DNA from: JAHHUA01 sp036635475 | GTDB taxonomy: Bacteria; Bacillota; Clostridia; Oscillospirales; Ruminococcaceae | Assembly (NCBI GenBank): GCA_036635475.1 | Contig: JAVWQH010000040.1 | Coordinates: forward strand, 1-15,641 | Reading direction: 5' to 3' | DNA length: 15,641 bases | Position numbers and translations under genes: made by a program | Notes under the pieces: generated by a model | Told to the model about the DNA's origin: nothing | The model's input: the letters and a program-made list of their open reading frames with translations, nothing else | The model's database searches: none | Part shown: positions 1-7,745 of the stretch, piece after piece | How the letters are laid out: every line of letters begins with the position of its first letter | How positions within the stretch are numbered: position 1 is the stretch's first letter

Positions 1-128
1 GTTCAAGAAGTCTATCTTTCTTTGAGGGCGAGATTCGACTGATTTTCCAAAAGGGAAGTGCCACAGAAATATGCTGCAAAGTAAGTTGGCTCTGTAGTTA
101 TCACTTTATTTAATAAAGAACAAATGAC

Positions 129-155
129 AAAAAAGCCTATTTTCATAGGCTTTTT
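129..155 (-). terminator. Intrinsic terminator of the tRNA-Gln gene
   Basis: A perfect 11-bp inverted repeat (130-140 and 145-155, core AAGCCTAT/ATAGGCTT) encloses a 4-nt loop. Read on the minus strand it ends in a run of six T. It lies about 20 nt past the CCA end of the tRNA, so it most likely ends that transcript. The A/T-rich arms are symmetric, so it could also work in the other direction. Confidence 0.85.
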
Positions 156-175
156 CATGGTGGTTACAATTATTT

Positions 176-249
176 TGGTTGCCCGAAAAGGATTCGAACC
201 CTTACAAACAGAGTCAGAGTCTGTCGTGCTACCATTACACAATCGGGCA
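176..249 (-). tRNA. tRNA-Gln (anticodon CUG)
   Basis: Read on the minus strand, the sequence folds into a full cloverleaf. The 7-bp acceptor is TGCCCGA/TCGGGCA, the D arm GTGT...GCAC, and the anticodon stem ACAGA/TCTGT around loop CTCTGAC with anticodon CTG. The T arm contains TTCGAAT and the variable loop is 4 nt. The discriminator is A and the 3' CCA is encoded (178-176). The U1-A72 first pair is a known identity element of bacterial tRNA-Gln and supports the assignment. A consensus promoter precedes the gene and an intrinsic terminator follows it, so it is a single-gene transcription unit. Confidence 0.95.
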
Positions 250-282
250 GAAAATATAGTATTGTCTCAAATTGACTTATTT

Positions 283-311
283 ATTATACAACAATGACTT
301 ATATCTGTCAA
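283..311 (-). promoter_or_regulatory. Sigma-A promoter for tRNA-Gln
   Basis: On the minus strand there is a perfect TTGACA -35 box (311-306), a 17-nt spacer and a perfect TATAAT -10 box (288-283). The -10 box is about 33 nt from the first tRNA base. The -35 box starts only 11 nt beyond the stop codon of the HD-GYP gene, so this promoter gives the tRNA its own strong transcription whatever the upstream gene does. Confidence 0.9.
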
Positions 312-321
312 TACAATTTTA

Positions 322-1413
322 TCACAAATTCGGTAAGACAACATCATCTGATAAACATTTCTTAATAGTAATATTATTATATGTGCTATCAAGGGCAAGA
401 TTAATATTATCGTTTTCATCGCTGGAATTAATTGAGCGAATTATCGGACGAAGTGGGTAAGATGGTGTGTTTTTAATGACTATGCAAACATTGCCATTGC
501 TTAATTCCACAATAGTTCCAACAGGAAATGCAGTTACACAATGAAGAAATATCTTTAAAAGCTCTTCATCAAAGTGCGACCCAGACTGGGACATCATATA
601 TTCAATTGCCTCATTGGGGGAATATGCAGGTCTGAATGGACGGTCAGAAGTTAAAGCATCGTACACATCTGCCAATGCTAATATTCTGCCGAAAAGAGGG
701 ATATCATTTCCCACAAGATTATTAGGATATCCTGTTCCATCATAGTGTTCATGATGAGATACAACACCTGAAATTATTTTTGATGAAACGGCACAGCAAG
801 GACGTAAACGTTTAACAGATAGCAGTGTATGCGTTTTTATTATTTCTCTTTCAGAAGGTAAAAGTTCGGTTTTTTTATTTAAAATTTCTTCTGAAATGAA
901 TAAATTTCCTATATCTTCCATCAAACTGGCAGTTGATAATTCAACTAATTCTGCATTATCAAGTCCAATATTAATTCCGATAAGAGTGCTTAAAACTGCA
1001 ACATATAGGGCATGTGTGTAGATATATTCACTATATCTCTTCATATCTATAATATTGAAAAATTGTTCATCAGTTGTTATAATTTGCAATACAATATCAA
1101 GTGCAATTTCAAGAGCTTGATTAGCGCTTGAAACTGACAGGGACTTTTCTTTTACTGCATTTAGAAAAATTGTTTTAAGTCCATCAATAACTTCTTTTTT
1201 GCTTTCATCATCTATTAGTTCCACAGAATTTGCATCATTAAAAGCTCTGGTGTTTATGTAAACTCCAGAGATTCTATTGGAAATTAATTTTTCTATAGCT
1301 GAAACTGTCAATTGTTGACAGCTAGAAATAAAAGGCACAAAATTGGAGTCAATATAAACATCTCTCGCCAAAATCATACCTGGCTTTAAATGGCCAATTG
1401 GAACAAAAATCAT
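322..1413 (-). CDS. HD-GYP-type protein with altered HD dyad (possible c-di-GMP phosphodiesterase homologue)
   Basis: 363 residues. Residues 1-75 form a beta-rich N-terminal module with the LKPGMILARDVY motif common in this family. An HD-GYP domain follows (about 110-320), with H134, H195, the GYP signature HHEHYDGTGYP (220-230), D249 and the family-typical ADVYDALTSDRPFR. A C-terminal beta segment covers about 325-363. HD-GYP proteins usually hydrolyse cyclic di-GMP using a di- or tri-metal centre. Here the canonical HDIGK reads E166-D-I-G-N170: the metal-binding His is Glu and the Lys is Asn. Activity may therefore be lost or changed, and the protein may act as a c-di-GMP-responsive scaffold. 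No membrane segment or receiver domain is visible, so it is probably cytosolic. The start is set by AGAGG about 7 nt upstream of ATG. It is monocistronic, with its own extended -10 promoter. Confidence 0.85.
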   Translation of the reverse strand: MIFVPIGHLKPGMILARDVYIDSNFVPFISSCQQLTVSAIEKLISNRISGVYINTRAFNDANSVELIDDESKKEVIDGLKTIFLNAVKEKSLSVSSANQALEIALDIVLQIITTDEQFFNIIDMKRYSEYIYTHALYVAVLSTLIGINIGLDNAELVELSTASLMEDIGNLFISEEILNKKTELLPSEREIIKTHTLLSVKRLRPCCAVSSKIISGVVSHHEHYDGTGYPNNLVGNDIPLFGRILALADVYDALTSDRPFRPAYSPNEAIEYMMSQSGSHFDEELLKIFLHCVTAFPVGTIVELSNGNVCIVIKNTPSYPLRPIIRSINSSDENDNINLALDSTYNNITIKKCLSDDVVLPNL

Positions 1414-1450
1414 CTAATTACCTCTAATATCTACAAACAATTACTTTAAT

Positions 1451-1456
1451 AGTATA
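1451..1456 (-). promoter_or_regulatory. Extended -10 promoter for the HD-GYP gene
   Basis: The minus strand carries TGC-TATACT (-10 hexamer at 1456-1451), a TGn-extended -10 box. The best -35 candidate at 17-nt spacing is TGGATT, a poor match, which is usual for extended -10 promoters. The implied leader is about 30 nt and contains the AGAGG ribosome binding site. Confidence 0.55.
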
Positions 1457-1493
1457 GCACAATTTTTCCTATTAATCCAGATGTTTCTAATAA

Positions 1494-1534
1494 ATAAAAA
1501 TGAAATTACCACTAAATTTAAAATGGTAATTTCA
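1494..1534 (-). terminator. Intrinsic terminator of purC
   Basis: Inverted repeat TGAAATTACC (1501-1510) / GGTAATTTCA (1525-1534), which can extend by two more pairs towards the loop. On the minus strand it is followed by TTTTTATTTATT. It starts 15 nt after the purC stop codon and lies upstream of the HD-GYP promoter, so it separates the two transcription units. Confidence 0.85.
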
Positions 1535-1548
1535 TTAATATCAACTAA

Positions 1549-2223
1549 TTAGAATAATATTTTAGGTAAGTCCATTGGGTCAATAATATTTCCGTCTTTA
1601 TAAGCTCTCATATTTCCGCCGGAAATCTCATCAATAAGGGCTACTTGTCCATCAACCCTACCAAATTCCAATTTAATATCGTATAGTTCTGCGCCTTTGT
1701 TTGCAAGTTCTTGTTTGACAATTGCTGTGATTTTCTTTGTAAGAGATTTCAAATCCTCATACTCAGCAGCAGTTAAAATACCCAACATTTCCAAAGCATC
1801 TTTTGTTATTGGTGGGTCTTCTCTGTCATTATCTTTTAGTGTAACTTCAACAAAATAATCTAAATCTTGTCCGGATTTTGCGTAATCGCCATATCTTCTC
1901 ATAAAGCTGCCAACTGCTTTTAGTCGACAAATTACTTCGATACCTTTGCCGAATGCAATTGCAGGCTTAACAACCATTGTTGCATTTTCAACATCAGCTG
2001 AAATAAAGTGAGTTGGAATACCGGCTTTTTGAATTTTCTCAAAGAAAAATTCAGTTAGTCTAACACAGTTTTTGCCCATACCGTCAATAGAAAGTCCAAC
2101 GGTGTTAGCTCCTGGGTCGAATTTTCCATCTTGACCTGTTACGTCATCTTTAAATTTAAGCAGATAGTTTCCATCTTCCTGCGAGAATACTGTTTTAGTT
2201 TTGCCATCATAAACAAGTTTCAT
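1549..2223 (-). CDS. purC: Phosphoribosylaminoimidazole-succinocarboxamide synthase (SAICAR synthetase)
   Basis: 224 residues, near the usual length of the compact bacterial enzyme. It catalyses the ATP-dependent joining of CAIR and aspartate to SAICAR in cytosolic de novo purine synthesis. Visible family features are the N-terminal GKTKTVF nucleotide-binding segment, the ICRLKAVGSFMRRYG region corresponding to the conserved R-GS-R block, DPPI, and the LYDIKLEFG...ALIDEIS signature. After DEIS many homologues read PDS-R; this one reads GGNMRAYKDG, a variant rather than a defect as far as I can tell. The start is set by AAGGCGGAG 6 nt before ATG. No other pur gene is adjacent. The gene diverges from the aro operon and has its own promoter and terminator. 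Confidence 0.95.
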   Translation of the reverse strand: MKLVYDGKTKTVFSQEDGNYLLKFKDDVTGQDGKFDPGANTVGLSIDGMGKNCVRLTEFFFEKIQKAGIPTHFISADVENATMVVKPAIAFGKGIEVICRLKAVGSFMRRYGDYAKSGQDLDYFVEVTLKDNDREDPPITKDALEMLGILTAAEYEDLKSLTKKITAIVKQELANKGAELYDIKLEFGRVDGQVALIDEISGGNMRAYKDGNIIDPMDLPKILF

Positions 2224-2273
2224 ATTTACTCCGCCTTCTCTAAATAATTGACAATATAATGTCTTTGAATTAA

Positions 2274-2302
2274 ATTATAGCAAAAAATCTCTGTTTGTGC
2301 AA
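2274..2302 (-). promoter_or_regulatory. Sigma-A promoter for purC
   Basis: On the minus strand, TTGCAC (-35, 2302-2297), a 17-nt spacer and TATAAT (-10, 2279-2274). The implied leader is about 43 nt and ends in the purC ribosome binding site. The leader is too short for a purine riboswitch, and I see no PurR-type box. Confidence 0.85.
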
Positions 2303-2389
2303 GATTTTTTTCTGTAAATTACCACAAAATATAATTTGATATATGCAATGAAAAATGTGCAAATATCTGAATATGCAAGATTACCTCTA

Positions 2390-2418
2390 TTGCATATGTA
2401 CATATTTGATGTTATAAT
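2390..2418 (+). promoter_or_regulatory. Sigma-A promoter for the aro operon
   Basis: TTGCAT (-35, 2390-2395), a 17-nt spacer and a TGT-TATAAT extended -10 box (hexamer 2413-2418). The predicted start near 2425 gives a leader of about 88 nt before aroB. That leader can form a small stem (TAACGC 2427-2432 with GCGTTA 2470-2475) around a short AGATAT/ATATCT hairpin. I see no T-box, no trp-type leader peptide and no riboswitch. The promoter position also shows that frames starting upstream (2336) cannot be the aroB start. Confidence 0.85.
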
Positions 2419-2512
2419 TTTATTATTAACGCTGTATTATAGTAGATATAAAATATCTTTTGAATTTATGCGTTACCATACATTTATTTTAATAGATTGT
2501 TGGAGATTAGAT

Positions 2513-3622
2513 ATGAAAAAAACTACTGTCAAACTCAAAAACTCAAGCTATGATATTATCATAGGAAAACAAATACTTGATTATACAGGAAAATATATTA
2601 AGCAATACTTAAATTTTGAAAAAGTGTTTATATTGAGTGAGGAAAATGTTTGGGAAATATATGGTCAACAACTCCAATCATCACTAAAAAATGAAAATGT
2701 TGAATATATATCTTTGATTTTAAAGCCTGGGGAAGAGAACAAATCTTTTTTTATATTTCAACAAGTTATTGAATATATGGCAACATCAAAAATCACCAGA
2801 AATGACCTGTTTATCTGTTTTGGCGGAGGTGTTATAGGGGATTTAGGCGGATTTTGTGCATCTGTTTATATGCGTGGAATTAATTATATTCAAATTCCTA
2901 CAACATTTTTAAGCCAAATTGACTCCTCAATAGGAGGAAAAACCGCAATAAATATTAACAATGGCAAAAATCTAGTTGGTTCTTTTTATCAACCTAAATT
3001 AGTGATTACTGATACTTCGCTCCTTTCTACCTTGCCTAAACGTGAGCTATCATCAGGGTTTGCCGAAGTAATCAAGTATGCCGTTTTATACAGTGAAAGG
3101 CTATTTGAAACCCTATGGCGAATAAATAGCTGCGAATTGCTTTTGGAAAAATGTGAAGACATTGTTTTTGACTGTTGTAATTTCAAAAAGGAAGTCGTTG
3201 AAATTGATGAATTTGACAATGGTGAACGTGCTTTTTTAAATTTAGGACACACTTTCGGACATGCTATTGAAAAAAGCTTTAATTATCAAAAATATAATCA
3301 TGGTGAGGCTGTTTCAATTGGCATATTTCTTGCCTCACTTTATAGCGAAATTAAAAATCCTAATTCAAAACCAACTTCACGCAAAATCTACACAATACTC
3401 AAACAATTTAATCTACCTGTTGATGATGAAATTAATCTATTGCAGCTTTGCGATTACTTTTCATCGGACAAAAAAAGCACAGGGGAGAAAATCAACTTAA
3501 TTCTAATAAATGATATATCCGATTGCTATATTTTATCTGAAAATTTAGAATGTTTCAAAAATTCTATGGCAGATTTGCAAGTATATAGAAATCAGAAATT
3601 GGTGGAATATAATGGAGATTAA
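2513..3622 (+). CDS. aroB: 3-dehydroquinate synthase
   Basis: 369 residues, the usual AroB length. It converts DAHP to 3-dehydroquinate, the second step of the shikimate pathway, using NAD+ and a divalent metal. Seen in the protein are the glycine-rich NAD site FGGGVIGDLGGF (103-114), the IPTTFLSQIDSSIGGK block (128-143), metal ligands E185 (SGFAEVIKYA), H246 (LGHTFGH) and H263 (YNHGEA), and active-site H250. The start at 2513 has GGAG 7 nt upstream. The frame is open back to 2336, but that region holds the operon promoter and an AT-rich leader, so I reject the extension. The gene's 3' end overlaps aroA by 11 nt, which suggests translational coupling. It is the first gene of the operon. Confidence 0.96.
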   Translation: MKKTTVKLKNSSYDIIIGKQILDYTGKYIKQYLNFEKVFILSEENVWEIYGQQLQSSLKNENVEYISLILKPGEENKSFFIFQQVIEYMATSKITRNDLFICFGGGVIGDLGGFCASVYMRGINYIQIPTTFLSQIDSSIGGKTAININNGKNLVGSFYQPKLVITDTSLLSTLPKRELSSGFAEVIKYAVLYSERLFETLWRINSCELLLEKCEDIVFDCCNFKKEVVEIDEFDNGERAFLNLGHTFGHAIEKSFNYQKYNHGEAVSIGIFLASLYSEIKNPNSKPTSRKIYTILKQFNLPVDDEINLLQLCDYFSSDKKSTGEKINLILINDISDCYILSENLECFKNSMADLQVYRNQKLVEYNGD

Positions 3623-4850
3623 ACAGCTTAACTTATTCCCAAACGGCGATATTATTGTTCCTCCAAGTAAGAGTTTTGCTCATCGTGCATTAATTTGTGC
3701 TGCACTTTCAAAAGGCAAATCAGTTGTAAATAACATTTCAAATTGTGACGATATTAATGCAACGTTAAACTGCATTAATTCAATAGGTTCGAATTTTATT
3801 CAATACGAAAAATCCGTAGTTTTTGATGGCGAAAATTCCATATCTGATAATATCATTTTGGATTGCAATGAAAGCGGAAGTACTCTTCGTTTTTTTATTC
3901 CAATAATAGCTGCATTAGGAATTACTGCCCAGTTTACGGGTAAGCCAAGTTTACTCAGACGTCCAATTGCACCTTATTTAAAAGTTTTTGCCGACACTAA
4001 TGTGAAAATAGTTCAAGATTTCGATAAAATTGAAGTCAGCGGGCAACTTTCAAGTGGAAAATATTACATAGAGGGAAACGTCAGCAGCCAATTTATAACA
4101 GGTCTGCTCCTAGCTTTGCCGCTTTGTGACGGAAAAAGCGAGATAGTTTTAACAACACAATTAGAAAGCAAAAACTATGTTGATATAACCATTGATGTGA
4201 TGAGAAGTTTCGGTGTAAATGTCATAAATAATGACTACAAATCATTCGTAATTGCTGAAAATCAGCATTACAAATCTCTATCGTACACTGTTGAGGGTGA
4301 CTATAGTAATGCAGCATTTTTCCTCGTAATGGCTGCGTTAGGCGCTAATTTAAACATAGTTGGACTTAACCCTAATTCACTTCAAGGGGACAAGGAAATA
4401 CTCAATATCATAGAAAAAGTCGGCAGTAAAATAAATTATTCCGATAATTCTTTGACAATAACTGCAAAAAAGTTTAAACCCATCGTTATAGATGCAAGTC
4501 AAATTCCGGATTTAGTCCCTGCTCTTGCGGTTTTGCTGAGCTTTTGCGAGGGCGAAAGCAAGATAATTAATGCTGCTCGGCTACGTCTTAAAGAGAGCGA
4601 CAGGTTAAATTCCATTGCGACAGAACTTAATAAATTAGGTGGAAATATACAAGAAGAACTTGATGGATTGACCATTAAAGGGATAAATCATTTTACAGGT
4701 GGAGTGACATATTCTCACAACGACCATCGTATTGCTATGATGATAGCGGCCGCATCGCTGAAATGCACCGATAAAATCTCACTTATCGGATACAATTGTG
4801 TCAATAAAAGCTATCCTGATTTTTGGGAAAACTTTGAAAAAATCCATTAA
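3612..4850 (+). CDS. aroA: 3-phosphoshikimate 1-carboxyvinyltransferase (EPSP synthase)
   Basis: 412 residues. It transfers the enolpyruvyl group of PEP to shikimate 3-phosphate. Visible landmarks are K20-S21 and R25 (PPSKSFAHR), the PEP-site loop NESGSTLR (86-93, where G89 matches the glycine of the E. coli GNAGT loop), S158-S159-Q160, the catalytic Asp in IPD (D300), RLRLKESDR (323-331), SHNDHRIAMM (368-377) and the terminal KSYPDFW. The start codon at 3612 lies inside the end of aroB and is preceded by GGTGG. The sequence is full length with no missing key residue. A 16-nt gap separates it from the next gene. Confidence 0.96.
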   Translation: MEIKQLNLFPNGDIIVPPSKSFAHRALICAALSKGKSVVNNISNCDDINATLNCINSIGSNFIQYEKSVVFDGENSISDNIILDCNESGSTLRFFIPIIAALGITAQFTGKPSLLRRPIAPYLKVFADTNVKIVQDFDKIEVSGQLSSGKYYIEGNVSSQFITGLLLALPLCDGKSEIVLTTQLESKNYVDITIDVMRSFGVNVINNDYKSFVIAENQHYKSLSYTVEGDYSNAAFFLVMAALGANLNIVGLNPNSLQGDKEILNIIEKVGSKINYSDNSLTITAKKFKPIVIDASQIPDLVPALAVLLSFCEGESKIINAARLRLKESDRLNSIATELNKLGGNIQEELDGLTIKGINHFTGGVTYSHNDHRIAMMIAAASLKCTDKISLIGYNCVNKSYPDFWENFEKIH

Positions 4851-4866
4851 ATATATGGAGAATATA

Positions 4867-6204
4867 ATGAAAAATATAGTACTGATAGGTATGCCTTGCT
4901 GTGGGAAAACAACGTTTGCTAAGCTTTTAGCACAAATTACTAACAGGAATTTTGTCGATTGTGATGAATTTATTGAAAAAAAATATAATATTACTATCAC
5001 TAATATGTGCGAAAAATTCGGAAAAGATTATTTTAGGGCAAAAGAAACAGAGGTTATAAAGGAACTTTCGACGCTTGAAAATACAATTATAAGCACAGGC
5101 GGTGGCGCTGTTTTAAACAAAGAAAATATAAAAAATCTCAAGGAAAACGGCATAGTTATTTTTATTGACAGAAAACCAAATGACATATTAAAATCAAGAA
5201 ATATCGTAGAAAACAGACCATTTTTACAAGATGAAAACAGCTTGTTTCAAATGTATAATGAACGTTTATCGTTATATGAAAAATATTCTTCTTATGTTGT
5301 ACAAAATGATAATTTTGATGAAACTATTGAAAAACTTATTGAAATAACAGAAAAAATATATAAAAGCAGAAAATATTTTGTCATTGGATATCCCATTAAA
5401 CATAGTTTATCCCCGAAAATTCATATGGCAATTTTTGATGACTTTTTTGACAATGCAATATATGAAACCGTCGAAGTTAGCTCTGAAAATATCGGAGATT
5501 GGATATCGAATGTCAAAAAGAATAGCATTGACGGATTTAACGTGACAATGCCGCATAAACAAACTATTATCCCTTTTTTGGACAAGCTTGACGACAGTGT
5601 TTTACAATATGGCAGTTGCAATACAGTTGTAAATAAAAATGGAACTCTTGTTGGGTATAACACTGATGCAGACGGGTTTTTCCAGTGTTTATCAGATAAA
5701 ACCATAGATATAAATGGCAAAACTATTGCTTTTTTAGGCTGTGGAAATGTTGCACAGGCACTAATAAAAGGTGCAATTATGCGTGGAGTGAAAAAAATAA
5801 ATATTGCTGAACGCAACTATGAAAAATTCAAACAAGTTGAATCATATAAAAAAGAGATTGAAATTAATTATTTTCAATTCAACGAAAAATCACTTATTGA
5901 GTGTAGCAAAAATGCTGATTTACTTATCAACTGCACACCATTAGGTATGAATGGTATTCAAGCAAACTACGAATATTTTGATTTTTTGAGTTATTTATCG
6001 CCATCAGCAACAGTTGTTGATTTAATATACAGTCCTCGTGAAACGCAACTTTTGAAATATGCAAAAAAACTCCAATTCCCCACGATTAATGGCTTAGGTA
6101 TGCTAATTTATCAAGGAATAATCGCCGACGAACACTATGTTGGTTCAGCACTAGACAAAAACTATTATTACAATAAAATTCTTGAAATACTGAATGTTAA
6201 TTAA
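4867..6204 (+). CDS. Bifunctional shikimate kinase / shikimate dehydrogenase (AroK::AroE fusion)
   Basis: 445 residues in one uninterrupted frame. Residues 1-165 are shikimate kinase: Walker A GMPCCGKTT (8-16), shikimate-binding D31/D33, R57, TGGG (77-80), R117 (NRP) and the LID-region arginine R133 (NERLSLY). Residues 168-445 are shikimate dehydrogenase: HSLSPKIH (179-186, S180/S182), catalytic K231 (PHK) with D267 (NTDADG), N252, the NADP-binding GCGNVAQA loop (291-298), NCTPLGM (355-361) and the Q416 segment GLGMLIYQG. Both halves keep their catalytic residues. The linker is only about 10 residues, and no ATG or ribosome binding site lies near the junction (about base 5371), so the fusion is real at the coding level. 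The start at 4867 follows TGGAG by 6 nt; an in-frame ATG at 4855 overlaps that site. It would carry out dehydroshikimate to shikimate and shikimate to shikimate-3-phosphate. Confidence 0.95.
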   Translation: MKNIVLIGMPCCGKTTFAKLLAQITNRNFVDCDEFIEKKYNITITNMCEKFGKDYFRAKETEVIKELSTLENTIISTGGGAVLNKENIKNLKENGIVIFIDRKPNDILKSRNIVENRPFLQDENSLFQMYNERLSLYEKYSSYVVQNDNFDETIEKLIEITEKIYKSRKYFVIGYPIKHSLSPKIHMAIFDDFFDNAIYETVEVSSENIGDWISNVKKNSIDGFNVTMPHKQTIIPFLDKLDDSVLQYGSCNTVVNKNGTLVGYNTDADGFFQCLSDKTIDINGKTIAFLGCGNVAQALIKGAIMRGVKKINIAERNYEKFKQVESYKKEIEINYFQFNEKSLIECSKNADLLINCTPLGMNGIQANYEYFDFLSYLSPSATVVDLIYSPRETQLLKYAKKLQFPTINGLGMLIYQGIIADEHYVGSALDKNYYYNKILEILNVN

Positions 6205-6217
6205 GCGGAGGTAAACT

Positions 6218-6661
6218 ATGAAAATTTCGGTTATTAATGGTCCTAATCTCAATATATTAGGTAAACGTGAACCCACTATTTATGGCACAGAAACCCTTGA
6301 AGATATATCAAAAATGTTACTTAAAAAGACGAAAACTTTTGACATTGAACTTGAATTTTATCAATCAAACCACGAGGGCGATATTGTTGACAAAATTCAA
6401 TCTTATGGGGGAATTTCAGACGGTATTATCCTCAACGCAGCCGCTTACACTCACACAAGTATCGCCATAAGAGATGCAATTGCCGCTATCAATATTCCTG
6501 TTGTTGAAGTTCATTTATCAAATGTAAATAGTCGTGAAGAGTTCAGGAAAATTTCATATATTAGTTCGGTTTGTAAAGGCGTTATCTCTGGGTTTGGGGC
6601 AAACAGCTACTATCTTGCAGTGATGGCTCTTTATGATATTTTAGGTGGAAAATATGAGTAA
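6218..6661 (+). CDS. aroQ: 3-dehydroquinate dehydratase, type II
   Basis: 147 residues, typical for the small dodecameric type II enzyme. It dehydrates 3-dehydroquinate to 3-dehydroshikimate. Signature residues are NGPNLNILGKREP (7-19, with R17), catalytic Y22 on the lid, N73 and H79 (LNAAAYTHTS), E97 and the catalytic H99 (EVHLSN), and R110. A strong GGAGG site stands 6 nt before the ATG, 13 nt after the upstream stop. With this gene the operon covers the step done by AroD (type I) in AROM-like proteins, using an unrelated fold. It overlaps aroC by 8 nt. Confidence 0.96.
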   Translation: MKISVINGPNLNILGKREPTIYGTETLEDISKMLLKKTKTFDIELEFYQSNHEGDIVDKIQSYGGISDGIILNAAAYTHTSIAIRDAIAAINIPVVEVHLSNVNSREEFRKISYISSVCKGVISGFGANSYYLAVMALYDILGGKYE

Positions 6662-7745
6662 TACATGGGGTGAAAACTTTAAAATAACGATTTTTGGAGA
6701 AAGCCACAGTGAATGTGTGGGAATTATTATTGATGGTTTGCCCGTTGGAATACCTATCAATGAAGATTTTATCAAGGATTTTATGTCAAAACGTTCGCCC
6801 GGTAAAAACGAATATTCGAGTTCACGTGTTGAAAACGATTATCCTCAAATTATGAGCGGTGTTTTTAATGGCAAAACTTGTGGCACTTCACTTTGTGCTA
6901 TTATAAAAAATCAAAATCAAAACAGCCAAGAATATCAGCCGAATTTACCCCGCCCAAGCCATGCTGACTTGCCTGCTCACATCAAGTATAAAGGCTTTGA
7001 AGATTATCGTGGTGGCGGACATTTTTCGGGCAGATTAACTGCACCATTGACTGTTGCCGGTGCGATAGCTATAAGTATTTTGAAAGAAAAAGGCATTAAT
7101 ATATCAGCACATATTTCAAAAATAGGCAAAATTTCAGATGATAAATTTTCCGCAATTTCAATAAATAATGAATTGATTAATGCACTAAATTTAAGCAATT
7201 TCCCACTCATTAATGCTGAAAAAGAGGGGGAAATGAAGTCACTGATTATTGAAGCCAAAGAAAACTCAGACAGCATCGGCGGTCAAATTGAATGTATTGC
7301 TTGTGGTTTGCCGATTGGAATTGGCTCACCTTTTTTCGACAGTTTAGAAAGCAAAATTTCAAGTTTAATGTTTAGTATTCCCGCAGTAAAAGGTGTGGAA
7401 TTTGGCGATGGATTTGACATTTCCAGTTGTTTTGGAAGTCAAGCTAATGATTCCATATTATTTGAAAACGGAATTTATAAGACAAAAACGAACCACAACG
7501 GAGGAATAAACGCAGGACTTTCTAATGGTATGCCACTGACTGTTAATATAGCAATAAAGCCAACTCCAAGCATTGGCAAAGAGCAAGAAACGATTGATTT
7601 TAATACTAATAAAAAAGCCATTATCTCAATAAATGGCAGACATGACCCTTGCATTGTTCCAAGAGCAGTTGTGGTTGCAAAATCAGCACTGGCAATTGCG
7701 ATATTAGATGAATTATTAAATTATGATGGAGGAAAAAATGCTTAA
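6654..7745 (+). CDS. aroC: Chorismate synthase
   Basis: 363 residues, full length. It converts EPSP to chorismate with reduced FMN, the last common step before aromatic amino acids and folate. The N-terminal signature reads GESHSECVGIIIDGLP (15-30) with H18; the position after GESH is usually Gly and is Ser here. H103 lies in RPSHAD, followed by GGGHFSGRLTAP (120-131, R127), NGGINAGLSNGMPL and the C-terminal GRHDPCIVPRAV. The ATG at 6654 is preceded by AGGTGG. A GTG nine bases upstream is in frame but lies inside that ribosome binding site. The gene overlaps both neighbours by 8 nt, consistent with translational coupling. Confidence 0.95.
   Translation: MSNTWGENFKITIFGESHSECVGIIIDGLPVGIPINEDFIKDFMSKRSPGKNEYSSSRVENDYPQIMSGVFNGKTCGTSLCAIIKNQNQNSQEYQPNLPRPSHADLPAHIKYKGFEDYRGGGHFSGRLTAPLTVAGAIAISILKEKGINISAHISKIGKISDDKFSAISINNELINALNLSNFPLINAEKEGEMKSLIIEAKENSDSIGGQIECIACGLPIGIGSPFFDSLESKISSLMFSIPAVKGVEFGDGFDISSCFGSQANDSILFENGIYKTKTNHNGGINAGLSNGMPLTVNIAIKPTPSIGKEQETIDFNTNKKAIISINGRHDPCIVPRAVVVAKSALAIAILDELLNYDGGKNA

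Noticed and set aside
12..242. Minus-strand open frame overlapping the tRNA and its terminator
   Set aside because: It begins inside the tRNA-Gln gene and crosses the terminator hairpin, so it is not a plausible translated gene.
2250..2263. GACA...TGTC partial palindrome in the purC leader as a purine-repressor box
   Set aside because: Only four matching bases per arm and no resemblance to known PurR boxes.
2336..2512. N-terminal extension of AroB, open in frame from an ATG at 2336
   Set aside because: It runs through a near-perfect promoter (2390-2418) and an AT-rich leader. A GGAG site directs the start at 2513, which also gives the normal AroB length.
4798..4866. Earlier start for the AroK::AroE fusion
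   Set aside because: It lies inside aroA. TGGAG at 4856-4860 and the canonical shikimate kinase N-terminus fit the ATG at 4867.
5421..5816. 131-codon minus-strand open frame inside the aroE half of the fusion
   Set aside because: It is antisense to a domain with all its motifs, and the translation shows no family signature. I treat it as a shadow, like the shorter antisense frames in aroB, aroC, rlmD and the AlbA_2 gene.
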